This document shows positions 1 to 8,647 of a stretch of 40,925 nucleotides of DNA, piece after piece (the stretch's first letter is position 1; each line of letters starts with the position of its first letter). The DNA comes from Leptospira biflexa (GTDB taxonomy: Bacteria; Spirochaetota; UBA4802; UB4802): positions 1-40,925 of the forward strand of contig DYLU01000020.1 in assembly GCA_020721905.1 (NCBI GenBank), written 5' to 3'. A program made the translations under genes and the position numbers. The notes under the pieces are model-generated. The model ran no database searches and was not told the origin of the DNA. It saw only the letters and a program-made list of their open reading frames with translations.

Positions 1-65
1 GCAGGGGCTTTTTGAAAACAGGCATTTTATGCCAACAGGTTCTGAATAGTTACAGTTTTTTTATA

Positions 66-371
66 ATGACTTTTCAGCAGTTTAAAGAAATTGCACATGC
101 TGACACACAAAACTTGGAGCAGGAGATAGACAAGCTGGTTTATAAATTATATGAATTAACGGAAGAGGAGATAAGGATTATTGAAAAGCAAAATAACATT
201 GAGAATGGTTCTTTGATAGAAAAAACGACTATTACCGCTCGTCTCGGTACACTTCATTACTCGACAAGCGGTTTCGGTACACTTCGTTACTCAACGAGCG
301 GCTACCTACCGGTTGCTGAGCTTACCGAAGCAACGGTTTATGAGCGCTGTATTGAGCTTGTCGAAATGTAG
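66..371 (+). pseudogene. C-terminal remnant of a restriction enzyme / DNA methylase
   Basis: The segment around EIDKLVYKLYELTEEEIRII resembles the conserved C-terminal tail of large type II restriction-modification polypeptides (Eco57I/type IIG-like), where such a motif closes a protein of many hundred residues. Here only about 35 family-like residues are present, after an ATG at 66 with no convincing ribosome binding site. The same frame then runs into a repeat-encoded stretch (two copies of a 10-residue unit ending STSG) and stops at 371. I read it as a gene remnant extended by insertion of a short repeat, not as a working enzyme. More of the gene could lie upstream of the window, but the first 65 bases show no family-like residues. 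The family assignment rests on remembered tail motifs; moderate confidence. Confidence 0.45.
244..301 (+). repeat. Two tandem copies of a 30-bp-period repeat
   Basis: The unit TCGGTACACTTC-R-TTACTC is followed by R-AC-R-AGCGG. It occurs at 244-271 and 274-301 with three substitutions, a period of exactly 30 bp. Just downstream (about 311-365) lie GGTTGCTGAGCTTACCGAAG and TTGAGCTTGTCGAAATG, which resemble the short words of dispersed intergenic repeats found in many bacterial genomes. The element lies between two restriction-enzyme remnants. Confidence 0.6.
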
Positions 372-380
372 CGGTGCGTA

Positions 381-584
381 TTGAAACAACCAATAACCTT
401 TGAACTTACCGGGATGATAAGAAATAGCGTTACCATCGACTGGGCTAAAAAAGAAAGTGTGCGGGCAGAAATAAGGCTTAAGGTTAAAAAGATATTACGA
501 AAATATGGCTATCCCCCCGATAAGGAAAAAACAGCCACCGAAACAGTGCTCAAGCAGGCGGCACTGATTGCAAGTTCAATATGA
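381..584 (+). pseudogene. C-terminal fragment of type I restriction enzyme HsdR
   Basis: The 67 residues from TTG at 381 (for example VTIDWAKKESVRAEIR and LRKYGYPPDKEKTATETVL) match the extreme C-terminus of HsdR, the motor/nuclease subunit of type I restriction systems (DUF3387-like region). HsdR is normally around 1000 residues; no helicase motifs (DEAD box, Walker A) occur here. The fragment is in the same frame as the preceding remnant but separated from it by the TAG at 369-371. There is no plausible ribosome binding site. It is best read as the decayed tail of a lost restriction locus. Its 3' end almost touches the 3' end of the opposite-strand membrane protein. Confidence 0.6.
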
Positions 585-594
585 AAATTCCTTT

Positions 595-1122
595 TTATTC
601 TTGTACATTTGACTTGGCAAAAAGCTTTTGCCATATAAAAGCTTTTAGTTTTGTAATTCCTTGTTTGGGGAATGACAACGGTGATGTATCAATAAAGGCT
701 CCAATGATAATAAAAACAATCCCTGCCACTATAATAGCAAACCCCCACCTTAAATTTGTTGAACGCTCAAGTGAATCCATCATCAACTTAACATACAATT
801 TTTGCCATGGTTCAGCATCAAGAGATGCCAGTAGTTTATTCCTTAATTCATGAATTTTTTGTGTCAGATTTGCCAGTGTATATATAATCATTCCTAAGGA
901 AAAAAGTGCTGGAATACTGACCCATTGGTATAATTTAAAAAACAATAAAACAAGCATAGTAGCTATTAGTCCTGCAATTACAATCCAGTGATAACTATGA
1001 ATAGTATAGTAAGAATACTGGCCCAATTTTGGAACCGAAAGTAATGGCAAAAAAATTCCAGTTAAAAGCAATAGTATACCCATGATAATAAACAATTGAT
1101 TTGTATTAATGTGTAATTTCAT
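595..1122 (-). CDS. Hypothetical four-helix membrane protein
   Basis: I do not recognise this protein of 175 residues. Four hydrophobic segments are visible: about residues 8-28 (a run of I/L/M/G), 42-62, 66-86 (ending before a charged HELRNK stretch) and 123-143 (WGFAIIVAGIVFIIIGAFI). A soluble loop of about 40 residues lies between the third and fourth helices. The longest frame starts at 1131, but GGAG sits only one base from that ATG and ten bases from the ATG at 1122, so 1122 is preferred. It stands alone, opposite in direction to everything up to 15.5 kb, with a free AT-rich region upstream. Function unknown. Confidence 0.6.
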   Translation of the reverse strand: MKLHINTNQLFIIMGILLLLTGIFLPLLSVPKLGQYSYYTIHSYHWIVIAGLIATMLVLLFFKLYQWVSIPALFSLGMIIYTLANLTQKIHELRNKLLASLDAEPWQKLYVKLMMDSLERSTNLRWGFAIIVAGIVFIIIGAFIDTSPLSFPKQGITKLKAFIWQKLFAKSNVQE

Positions 1123-1258
1123 AATTTGCATACTCCATAGATATTGTTTGTACTATGTATTGTACCTGTCTTTGGTTACAACATCATAGTATGTTTTTTA
1201 TAGCAACTTTTTTTATAATAAAAAATATCAGTTTTAAATGCTCCATGTTAGCTGATTT

Positions 1259-1276
1259 AGGCTCTGACCCCTTTTT
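1259..1276 (+). repeat. 18-bp word repeated at the far end of the window
   Basis: AGGCTCTGACCCCTTTTT is identical to 40872-40889, same orientation. A second partial copy, CTGACCTTTTTTT, follows at once (1277-1289). It sits in the non-coding stretch upstream of selD. It looks like a piece of a dispersed intergenic repeat. Confidence 0.6.
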
Positions 1277-1359
1277 CTGACCTTTTTTTCCTGCAAAACA
1301 CATTTTTTCTTGATAAACATATCCCTTCATGATCATTTGATACATAAGAGGATAGATTT

Positions 1360-2424
1360 ATGTCAAGTTGTGATATCAACAAACAAAAAAAGAATCTGCG
1401 GCTTACTGAGTCGGTACGCGGTTCAGGGTGAGCGGCAAAGATAGGTCCGGCGGACCTTGATGCCATAGTAAAAAAGCTACCCATTCAGTATAGCAATGAT
1501 GTGCTTGTTGGAATTCAGACAAGCGATGATGCTGGTGTGTACAGAATCAGCAGTGATCTTGCCATTGTGCAGACTCTTGATTTTATTACTCCAATAGTCG
1601 ATGATCCTTTTATTTTTGGTGTCATTGCCGCAACCAATAGCCTTTCCGATATCTGGGCCATGGGCGGCACTCCCATTACTGCCATGAATATCGTGTGCTT
1701 TCCGGTAGATACCTTTGATATGGATGTTCTTGAAAAGGTATTGCAGGGAGGATTTGATGTAATAAATAAAACAGGGGTACAGCTCATTGGTGGCCATAGT
1801 ATTGATGATGTTGAATTAAAATATGGACTATCGGTTACCGGTACAATTCATCCTGATGCAATATTTAAAAATATTGGATTACAGCCTGATGATGTGATAC
1901 TCCTTACAAAGCCAATAGGCACCGGTACTATAAATACTGCAATCAAAGCAGGCATAGCCAACCCAACTCATATCGATGAATGCATTCGTCCAATGACCAC
2001 TCTAAATAATTGTCTTCACAAGTATCCGCATCCTGAACATATTCACGCCGTTACCGATGTTACCGGCTTTGGCCTCATTGGCCATCTATCCGAAATGATG
2101 GCTCAAACTGACATTGTGATTCATATTGATTCGCAGGCAGTACCCTTCATACCTGGTGCTTTAGAATACGCATCCATGGGATTACTCCCTGCAGGTTTGT
2201 ATCGCAACAGAGATTTTACCGCCAGCCGATGCACCATAAAAGAAAGCGTAAAACGCGACATAGCCGATCTGCTGTTTGACCCGCAAACTTCAGGCGGCCT
2301 TCTTATTGCAGTATCCCCTGAAAACGAAGCACAGGTTAAAGAGTATATTGCACAAAAAGCCATGTGTACTGCATCAATAGCACATTGTCGTCCATCCTCA
2401 CAACCACATATTTATGTTGAGTAA
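1360..2424 (+). CDS. selD: Selenide, water dikinase, itself a selenoprotein
   Basis: SelD makes selenophosphate from selenide and ATP, the selenium donor for Sec-tRNA. The visible family body runs through TSDDAGVY, TLDFITPIVDDPFIFG, AATNSLSDIWAMGG, GGHSIDD, TDVTGFGLIGHLSEM and LLFDPQTSGGLL. A conventional reading would start at GTG 1501 and lose the active site. Reading upstream in the same frame gives SVRGSG, then TGA at 1429-1431, then AAKIGPADLDAIVKK, back to an ATG at 1360 with AAGAGG eight bases before it. The TGA falls exactly where other SelD proteins have the catalytic Cys or Sec, three residues before the essential Lys (here K27). The protein is therefore 354 residues with Sec24. It is the first gene of the Sec locus; selC, selA and selB follow on the same strand. 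Confidence 0.93.
1429..1464 (+). promoter_or_regulatory. UGA(Sec) codon with bacterial SECIS-like hairpin
   Basis: The UGA at 1429-1431 is followed by GGCA (1434-1437), then a perfect six-pair stem AGGTCC (1443-1448) / GGACCT (1452-1457) around the loop GGC, and then TGCC (1461-1464), which closes the outer stem. This position and size fit a bacterial SECIS element, which SelB binds to deliver Sec-tRNA. The hairpin is seen; its function is inferred. Confidence 0.75.
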
Positions 2425-2600
2425 ATTGTGATACATAGTATTCTGATGATGCACAACTATGGTTGCCGTAAAAGGTTTTATGGTAATATACAATTGATGT
2501 ATATTCCTTGACTACTCTCATTGTTGGTTATACATTGTAATCACCTATGCAGGAACAATTGCTCTTTTGGTGTCTTTAATATCTTCCATGGCATCATATT

Positions 2601-2878
2601 ATGCCTAAAAACGTAGATCTGCTATTTTATAGCACCGGTTATACCGTACTTGCTGAAAACTTTTTTTATCATCGATATTCCAACGTTATAAATTTGTTTC
2701 CTAATGAAAATATGCAATTTACTGATGATACAGCTATGATAGTATCAGAAATAAAGAAAAACAGTTTTACTATATAGATACCGTAACATCACTAATCTCA
2801 CAGGATAACATATCATTGTTTATCTCATCTGATAAGCTGACTGTATTGCAATGTAAACTTAAACGTGCACAACGATAA
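2601..2878 (+). pseudogene. Frameshifted small gene, perhaps DUF3343-like (Se/S carrier)
   Basis: An ATG at 2601 opens 58 codons ending at TAG 2777. A second frame continues without gap to TAA at 2878 (YYIDTVTSLISQ through KLKRAQR). One extra base in the A5 run at 2757-2761 would join them into one protein of about 92 residues. The pattern LLFYSTGYTVLAEN followed by NLFPNE resembles DUF3343 proteins, proposed Se/S carriers often found next to selD, but the usual Cys-Gly pair is not evident. There is no strong ribosome binding site. It lies between selD and tRNA-Sec. Either a decayed gene or a sequencing slip in a homopolymer; the family call is a guess. The rest of the 2425-2950 stretch shows nothing else I can support. 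Confidence 0.35.
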
Positions 2879-2950
2879 TTCTTTAACTAAAAAAAATCCT
2901 TTACAATTTTCAGATATCTTTTGCTATAATAAAAATAAATATATTTACCC

Positions 2951-3040
2951 GGAAGCGGATGAGATCTGGTGGTCTCTGCGGTCTTCAAAACCGTTGGCTG
3001 TACTAACGTACAGTGGCAGGTTCGATTCCTGCCCCTTCCG
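2951..3040 (+). tRNA. selC: tRNA-Sec, anticodon UCA
   Basis: A 90-nt tRNA with the marks of selenocysteine tRNA. It has a long D stem GAGATC/GGTCTC with the four-base loop TGGT. The anticodon stem GCGGT/ACCGT holds the loop CTTCAAA, with anticodon TCA at 2985-2987. The long variable arm is CTGTAC-TAAC-GTACAG and the T arm is GCAGG-TTCGATT-CCTGC. The acceptor 5' side GGAAGCGG pairs with CCCTTCC only if C6 is bulged or mismatched. The discriminator is G. CCA is not encoded: the sequence goes on CA then TTTTT. It lies 22 bases upstream of selA and is probably co-transcribed with it. Confidence 0.95.
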
Positions 3041-3062
3041 CATTTTTACTAAGGATACTGCT

Positions 3063-4397
3063 ATGTTTGAACAGATCCCGCAGGTACAAAAACTTCTTGA
3101 AGAAGAAGCAATAAAAAAGTTTATTCCTGATATTGGTCATCCGTTTGTAGTAGCAGTTATCCGCGAGACCTTAGATGAAGAACGCAAACGCCTGTCGCAG
3201 GGGCACACCTTAGACTATGCATCATTGGTAATGGCGATAGTTCAAAAATGTCAAACTATCCGCATGGAAAAGCTGCAGCGTGTCATTAACGGTACCGGGA
3301 TATTACTGCACACCAATCTTGGACGCGCACCGTTAGGCAACGAACTGCTTTCAACGCTTGCAGCACATATAGAGGGCTATTGCAATTTAGAATACCATAT
3401 CCCAACTCAAAAAAGAGGTAAGCGAGGGGGCTTTGCCGAAAAGCTTATATGCCTTATTACCGGTGCCGAAGATGCTCTCATTGTCAACAATAACGCCGCA
3501 AGTGTATTTTTAATCCTTAACCATTTTGCAAAAGGCCGTGAGGTGGTTATTTCACGCGGTGAATTAATTCAGATAGGCGGCGGCTTCAGGATTCCGGATA
3601 TTATGAAGCAGGCTGGCTGTACCCTGATTGAGGTTGGTACCACCAATATTACCGAATTATCCGATTACAAACAGGCAATAAATCACAATACAGCACTTAT
3701 ATTATCTGCACACCGCTCAAATTTCTACATGCGCGGTTTTACCAAAAACCCGTCATTACAGCAACTTGCCACATTAAAATCCGATAGCATTCTTTTGGTA
3801 AAGGATCTGGGAAGCGGAAATTTGATCTTCAATAATGAAGATAATGTTTCAAGGGCTTTACAGTACGCCGATATAGTATGTTTCAGTGGCGACAAGCTTC
3901 TTGGTGCATGCCAGGCAGGTATCATTGCCGGAAAAAAAGAACTCATAGCAACATTAAAAAAAGATCCATTAATGCGCATCATGCGGGTTGACAAGCTAAC
4001 CTATTTTGTTTTGCAGGAGGTGTTGCTCCATTATGCCAACAACCAGCACCAGTTTCTATTTATATGGTCATTAATGAAACAGGAGCTTCCTGATATCGAT
4101 AAAAAGATAAAAAAGCTATTTAAAAAGCTTTCCAATGGAGTAAAACCATATTGCAAACGAATTGATGCCAAGACCGCATTTGGCGGCGGTGCCATGCCTG
4201 ATAAAGTATTACCTGATTATGGCATTGCCGTTTCTTTCCCCAATAGATCCGCACAAGATATTGCAGCATTTATGGTACAACAGCCTGTCCCCATTATTGG
4301 CTATATACAGGATGATCTCTTCACGCTCAATTTCAGAACCATACTGGATATCGATATTCCATACGTAGCTGATGCTATCAATTCATTGTTGCAGTAA
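3063..4397 (+). CDS. selA: L-seryl-tRNA(Sec) selenium transferase
   Basis: SelA is a PLP enzyme that converts Ser-tRNA-Sec to Sec-tRNA-Sec using selenophosphate. The 444-residue protein has the family N-terminal domain ([16 protein letters not shown]), then [54 protein letters not shown], and the PLP-lysine region [19 protein letters not shown]. The open frame extends upstream to 2865 through the tRNA gene; ATG at 3063 is chosen because AAGGA lies seven bases before it and the tRNA ends at 3040. Its stop codon TAA (4395-4397) is part of the ribosome binding site of selB, so the two are tightly coupled. Length is typical for the family (about 450-470). Confidence 0.95.
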   Translation: MFEQIPQVQKLLEEEAIKKFIPDIGHPFVVAVIRETLDEERKRLSQGHTLDYASLVMAIVQKCQTIRMEKLQRVINGTGILLHTNLGRAPLGNELLSTLAAHIEGYCNLEYHIPTQKRGKRGGFAEKLICLITGAEDALIVNNNAASVFLILNHFAKGREVVISRGELIQIGGGFRIPDIMKQAGCTLIEVGTTNITELSDYKQAINHNTALILSAHRSNFYMRGFTKNPSLQQLATLKSDSILLVKDLGSGNLIFNNEDNVSRALQYADIVCFSGDKLLGACQAGIIAGKKELIATLKKDPLMRIMRVDKLTYFVLQEVLLHYANNQHQFLFIWSLMKQELPDIDKKIKKLFKKLSNGVKPYCKRIDAKTAFGGGAMPDKVLPDYGIAVSFPNRSAQDIAAFMVQQPVPIIGYIQDDLFTLNFRTILDIDIPYVADAINSLLQ

Positions 4398-4406
4398 GGA
4401 GGTGTT

Positions 4407-6149
4407 ATGTACGTCATCGGTACGGCCGGACATGTTGACCATGGCAAGACATCGCTCATCAAGGCACTTACCGGTATAGACGCAGATAGACTGCCGGAAG
4501 AAAAACAGCGTCAGATGACCATTGATATTGGTTTTGCTTATATCAACCTGCCGCAGATTGGTACCGTAAGCATTGTGGATGTTCCCGGCCATGAGCGCTT
4601 CATTCGCAACATGGTTACCGGTGCATGGGGAATTGATATTGGCCTGCTGGTCATTGCCGCCGATGACGGCTGGATGAAGCAAACTGACGACCACATTAAG
4701 GTACTCTCAATTCTTGAAATACCTGCGCTGGTGATTGCATTAACAAAAATTGACCGAATTGAGCCTGAATCTATTCCGCGGTTACTGTCGCACATACAAA
4801 ACAACCTCCAGGTAACTCCGTATAAAACGGCTCCAATCGTTCCCTGTTCATCGGTAACAGGACAGGGTATTAATGAACTGAAACAAACGCTGACACTGGC
4901 TATCAGGTCACTTCCAAAACCTGCTATAGGCAATAAGCCGTACTTACATATTGACAGAGTATTTACCGTTAAAGGCGTTGGTACAGTGGTAACCGGTACA
5001 AGTAAAAACGGAAGTTTTAATGTCAATGACCCCATCACAATATTGCCGCATGCCATAACCACACGCATACGCCAGATTCAAAGCCATAATACTCAACAGG
5101 ATACATCGGATGTTTCACAGCGAACGGCACTGGCTCTGGCAGGTGTTGAAAAGGAAGCGCTGAAAAGGGGTGACATCATTGTAAAAGAAAATTTTTTCAC
5201 CGCCACAAAACAGTGTACAGCCTGTATTACACACACGTTTGCCCAGCTTAAGAACAATCAATGGATTGAAGTTTTACTGGGAACAGGGTCATATGAAGCA
5301 CAATACAGTATTATTGATGAAGCAAATAATTTTATAAGGCTTAAATTCAAAGAAGCTGTATACTGTTATCCAACCCAACATTTTGTAGCAACGTTTCCCG
5401 GCGGTTATACCATAATAGCGGGTGGCTATATTGCAAGCCATAAATACTCCGGCACTATGAAAAAAGAACCGTTACTGCAACATATACACAGCAGCAATGA
5501 TCCATTTACCAATGCACTGCTTGCCACTGTTGTGGCAAATCCCCTTATCACCATTAATCAATGTTTACGAATGTTCCCCTGTGAAGATATCGTTGTGCAA
5601 AAACTAACGGTACTTTCTGAGCAATCAAAGTTCAGGATTATTGGCAATCATATCGTCCCCCACTCTGTTTATGATGCAGCGGTTGCACTCTGTAAGCAGG
5701 CTGCAGCAGAAAATGGCACTGAAACGGATATAGCCCAAAAATTTTCTATCCCCATAGCAGTTGTTAATCATATAGTACAGGAATATAACATATTGCACAA
5801 GGGAAAAAAAGAAATTGGCGACAGCGAAAAACAGTTTTTACAGATAGTTTTCAAGAAAGGTATTGAAGGCATCAATCCAAAAGATTTCCCCCGACACAAA
5901 AACATGATCAATGCTCTTATAAAGGGCAACTATCTGGTGGTAATTGATAAAGAGATAGTGTGGCATAGGGATGTATTTTCACAGTATTCAGATAAGCTAA
6001 TGGCTCATTTCCAAAGCAACAAAGAATTAACAATTCAGCAGGCAAAAGAAATCACCGGGCTTTCACGAAAATATATGATTCCTCTCTTGAATACCATGGA
6101 GCAGAAAAACCTCATAAAACGATATGGCGACGTGCGTGTCAAGGTGTAA
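4407..6149 (+). CDS. selB: Selenocysteine-specific elongation factor
   Basis: SelB carries Sec-tRNA-Sec to ribosomes stalled at UGA and binds the SECIS hairpin. At the N-terminus are the GTPase motifs [10 protein letters not shown] (G1), [12 protein letters not shown] (G3) and ALTKID (G4), then an EF-Tu-like beta-barrel region ([15 protein letters not shown]). The C-terminal part should hold the winged-helix RNA-binding domains; helix-rich segments such as [20 protein letters not shown] and [20 protein letters not shown] near residues 530-575 fit the last one. The length of 580 residues is slightly short for the family (about 610-640). The strong site AAGGAGG at 4396-4402 gives the start at 4407. 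It is the last gene of the selC-selA-selB run. Confidence 0.94.
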   Translation: MYVIGTAGHVDHGKTSLIKALTGIDADRLPEEKQRQMTIDIGFAYINLPQIGTVSIVDVPGHERFIRNMVTGAWGIDIGLLVIAADDGWMKQTDDHIKVLSILEIPALVIALTKIDRIEPESIPRLLSHIQNNLQVTPYKTAPIVPCSSVTGQGINELKQTLTLAIRSLPKPAIGNKPYLHIDRVFTVKGVGTVVTGTSKNGSFNVNDPITILPHAITTRIRQIQSHNTQQDTSDVSQRTALALAGVEKEALKRGDIIVKENFFTATKQCTACITHTFAQLKNNQWIEVLLGTGSYEAQYSIIDEANNFIRLKFKEAVYCYPTQHFVATFPGGYTIIAGGYIASHKYSGTMKKEPLLQHIHSSNDPFTNALLATVVANPLITINQCLRMFPCEDIVVQKLTVLSEQSKFRIIGNHIVPHSVYDAAVALCKQAAAENGTETDIAQKFSIPIAVVNHIVQEYNILHKGKKEIGDSEKQFLQIVFKKGIEGINPKDFPRHKNMINALIKGNYLVVIDKEIVWHRDVFSQYSDKLMAHFQSNKELTIQQAKEITGLSRKYMIPLLNTMEQKNLIKRYGDVRVKV

Positions 6150-6195
6150 CCATATATAGATTTATACATAATATAATAAAATTGTACATTATTAG

Positions 6196-6225
6196 TTGAC
6201 TTTTTTTGTGCTTATGAAGTAAACT
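6196..6225 (+). promoter_or_regulatory. Likely sigma-70-type promoter for the HEAT-repeat gene
   Basis: TTGACT (6196-6201) and TAAACT (6220-6225) are separated by 18 bases, 34 bases before the start codon at 6260. Motif match only. Confidence 0.45.
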
Positions 6226-6259
6226 TCCATTAAATATAAATATTTTAAAAGGGATTGCT

Positions 6260-7288
6260 ATGGCACTTTTTACCCCAAATGTTGACAAACTCAGAGAAAA
6301 AAATGACATCAAGGGACTATTACAATTAACAAAACACCGTCAAGCTGAAGTCAGGCTCAATGCCCTGCTGGCTCTGGTAAAAATTCGTGACCAGTCAGTT
6401 ATTGAAGATTTAAAAAAACTCATTCATGACCCGGACCCGCGGGTAAGAACGATAGCAACAATAAAATTTGGTAATATCAAAGACCCTGTTATTATTGAAA
6501 ACCTGCGTCAGATAATCATATCAGGCTCACAGCGTGATAAGATTGAAGCGCTGAGGGTTTTGAGTGAAATAGGCCCCACCGATGATTTAGAGATATCAAA
6601 AATACTCTATTTGGCATTCAAAGACAAAAAGATGATGGTTTCAATTGAAGCCATACGAACCATGGGGTATCTTAAAGATAAATATGCCATACCGCATTTA
6701 GTTGAGGCTCTTGACAGCAAGCATTATCAGATACGTGTGGAGGCAACCCGCGCATTAGGTATGATTGGCGGCGATCAGGCTATCAGTCCATTAATTGGCT
6801 GCCTTGTGGATAACAATGCTGAAGTCAGGAAAACTGCTCATGATGCGCTGAAGAAGATTGGGACCCAAAGAGCACTCAAAGCTATAACCGATGCACCGTT
6901 TATGCTTCTGGTAAAGCGTATGACCGAAGGAGGTGCCCAGCGTGAGGAAACAGTTAAACAGATTGGCCAGTTCAAAATCAAAGAAGCAGCACCTCTTCTT
7001 GCAAAGGCATGCAATGATGAATTCAAATCGGTACGCATGGCTTCTGCGCGTTCAATTGGCATATTACGTGAAAAAAGCACAATTAATGCGCTGATCAAAC
7101 TTTTAGACGATCCCTACTATGATGTCCGTTTAGAAGCTGTACGTGCACTGGAAAAGATATTTGACCAGCAGGCGCTTAAAGCTATAGAAAAGGCCATGAG
7201 CGACCCCAATAAAAATGTTCGGGATGAAGCCCGTGTTGCCTACTACTCGCTCAAATCCCGCCTTGAGAGGGTATACGAAACCGAATAG
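6260..7288 (+). CDS. HEAT-repeat protein
   Basis: A 342-residue soluble protein built almost wholly of HEAT/PBS-lyase-like repeats of about 31 residues. Repeat cores such as AEVRLNALLALVKIRD, YQIRVEATRALGMIG, AEVRKTAHDALKKIG, KSVRMASARSIGIL and YDVRLEAVRALEKI recur from about residue 28 to 335. Such solenoids serve as protein-binding scaffolds; no catalytic domain or signal peptide is visible. The stretch near residues 215-235 (MLLVKRMTEGGAQREET) interrupts the repeat pattern. GGG lies close upstream of the ATG. The next gene, pantothenate kinase, starts 15 bases after the stop, so the two probably form an operon. The partner is not shown by the sequence. Confidence 0.85.
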   Translation: MALFTPNVDKLREKNDIKGLLQLTKHRQAEVRLNALLALVKIRDQSVIEDLKKLIHDPDPRVRTIATIKFGNIKDPVIIENLRQIIISGSQRDKIEALRVLSEIGPTDDLEISKILYLAFKDKKMMVSIEAIRTMGYLKDKYAIPHLVEALDSKHYQIRVEATRALGMIGGDQAISPLIGCLVDNNAEVRKTAHDALKKIGTQRALKAITDAPFMLLVKRMTEGGAQREETVKQIGQFKIKEAAPLLAKACNDEFKSVRMASARSIGILREKSTINALIKLLDDPYYDVRLEAVRALEKIFDQQALKAIEKAMSDPNKNVRDEARVAYYSLKSRLERVYETE

Positions 7289-7303
7289 CCATCAAAAACG
7301 CTT

Positions 7304-8071
7304 ATGATTGCAGGCTTTAATATTGGCAACACCCATACCACAATGGGACTCTATGAGGAAGGAAACGCAGAGCCCGTTTACACATACCGATACACTACCT
7401 CACGGACCATTACATCGCAGGAGCTGTCGAACATCATTAGTAATGGGTGCACCCAATATCACAGCAATGCTTTGAATCACATAAAAGGCGCTATCTACTC
7501 AAGTGTGGTACCGCAGTGCAACGAAATATACGACAGTACCTGCGCTACCCTTTTTAGAACAAAGCCCATCAGAATTTCACACACATCAAAAATGCCAATA
7601 ACCATTGAGTATGATAACCCTGCCCAATTAGGTGTTGATCGCATTGTCAATGCAGTAGCCGCCCATATTGATTACGCAACCGATTGCATCATTGTTGATA
7701 TTGGTACAGCCATAACTTTCTGCCTTCTGCACAATAATGTGTTCAAAGGCGGACTGATAGCACCCGGTGTACAGGCGGCAATGAAAGGGCTGGCACAGAG
7801 CACCGCACAGCTTTTTGAAGTTCCATTTGAAAAACCAGCATCCATTATTGCTCAAAATACAAAAGATGCGCTTATTTCAGGATTTTTTTATGGATGGATC
7901 TCTTTAATTGAGGGTATTGTAAAAAAAATTCAGGGCGAGTATCCGGTTACCGTAGTTCTTTTAACTGGCGGCATGGCTGTCACTATCCATCATCACATCA
8001 CACTATCTGCTATAATAGACCCTTCTCTCACTATGCGAGGATTATACTACCTGTACACCATCAACCAATAG
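7304..8071 (+). CDS. coaX: Type III pantothenate kinase, first Asp replaced
   Basis: CoaX phosphorylates pantothenate, the first step of coenzyme A synthesis. Family motifs in order are NIGNTHTTMGLY (residues 6-17), LGVDRIVNAVAAH (109-121), IIVDIGTAITF (129-139) and GGLIAPGVQAAM (149-160). The length of 255 residues is normal. One oddity: the first motif is normally D-x-G-N-T, and the Asp (position 6, as in the Thermotoga enzyme) takes part in ATP/Mg binding and catalysis. Here codon 6 (AAT, 7319-7321) gives Asn. The other conserved aspartates, D112 and D132, are present. No clear ribosome binding site is seen; translation may be coupled to the HEAT gene 15 bases upstream. Family call certain; full activity uncertain. 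Confidence 0.9.
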   Translation: MIAGFNIGNTHTTMGLYEEGNAEPVYTYRYTTSRTITSQELSNIISNGCTQYHSNALNHIKGAIYSSVVPQCNEIYDSTCATLFRTKPIRISHTSKMPITIEYDNPAQLGVDRIVNAVAAHIDYATDCIIVDIGTAITFCLLHNNVFKGGLIAPGVQAAMKGLAQSTAQLFEVPFEKPASIIAQNTKDALISGFFYGWISLIEGIVKKIQGEYPVTVVLLTGGMAVTIHHHITLSAIIDPSLTMRGLYYLYTINQ

Positions 8072-8110
8072 GTTGGATTTTAACAATAAAACAGTCCATT
8101 TATATTAATA

Positions 8111-8400
8111 TTCACAAAGTTATCCACATTATCCACAAACACACTTTGTAATGACATTAATTTACTAAATTAATTGGCTAATCATAGAATGTGTGTTACT
8201 ATGTCGCATTGAACTACTTGAAATGTTGTAAATTTATTGAATAAAGCTTTTCTAAACCCTGAATATTCCAGCATTTTTGTGGCAACTTATTTTTAAAAAA
8301 ATTTTTTTTTACTGTGATAATTATTTTTTTGTATGGGCCAGAAGCTTACATGTTCAAAAATTAATTTCTGTTAAAATTCTTTATAATGTGGATAATAGCT
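8111..8400. other. AT-rich region with three perfect DnaA boxes (candidate oriC)
   Basis: The gap 8072-8647 has no gene. It holds two perfect, directly adjacent DnaA boxes TTATCCACA at 8120-8128 and 8129-8137 and a third, inverted (TGTGGATAA), at 8387-8395. Between them lies very AT-rich DNA, including A/T runs around 8291-8330. Clustered consensus boxes beside an AT-rich stretch are the normal signature of a bacterial replication origin, although no dnaA, dnaN or gyrB lies in view. Alternatives are a DnaA-titrating or DnaA-regulated site. Gene direction does not support a simple origin: genes on both sides are mostly on the plus strand. Confidence 0.5.
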
Positions 8401-8647
8401 GGAATAAAAATTGTATTATCATATAAAAAAATATGTTGTATTGTCAAAAATGGTGCATGAACATTCATATATCATTTATAGCTTCATTTATCAGCTTTGT
8501 TGCACAATGTAAAAAAACTGAAGCTCAGTATTTTACACCGATACAACAGCAAACATTTCTTGACAAATAAACCCCAATACATCTTTTTCTTTGTTATGTG
8601 TGTCGCTTTACTATTGTAAAGCCATCATAGCCGGGAGAAGTATATAC

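Noticed and set aside
1257-1484. Minus-strand 75-codon frame over the selD start
   Set aside because: It is the shadow of the selD 5' end, whose plus-strand reading through TGA explains the sequence.
2865-4397. A 510-codon frame reading through tRNA-Sec into selA
   Set aside because: The first 66 codons cover the tRNA gene and have no family similarity; the ATG at 3063 has the ribosome binding site and family start.
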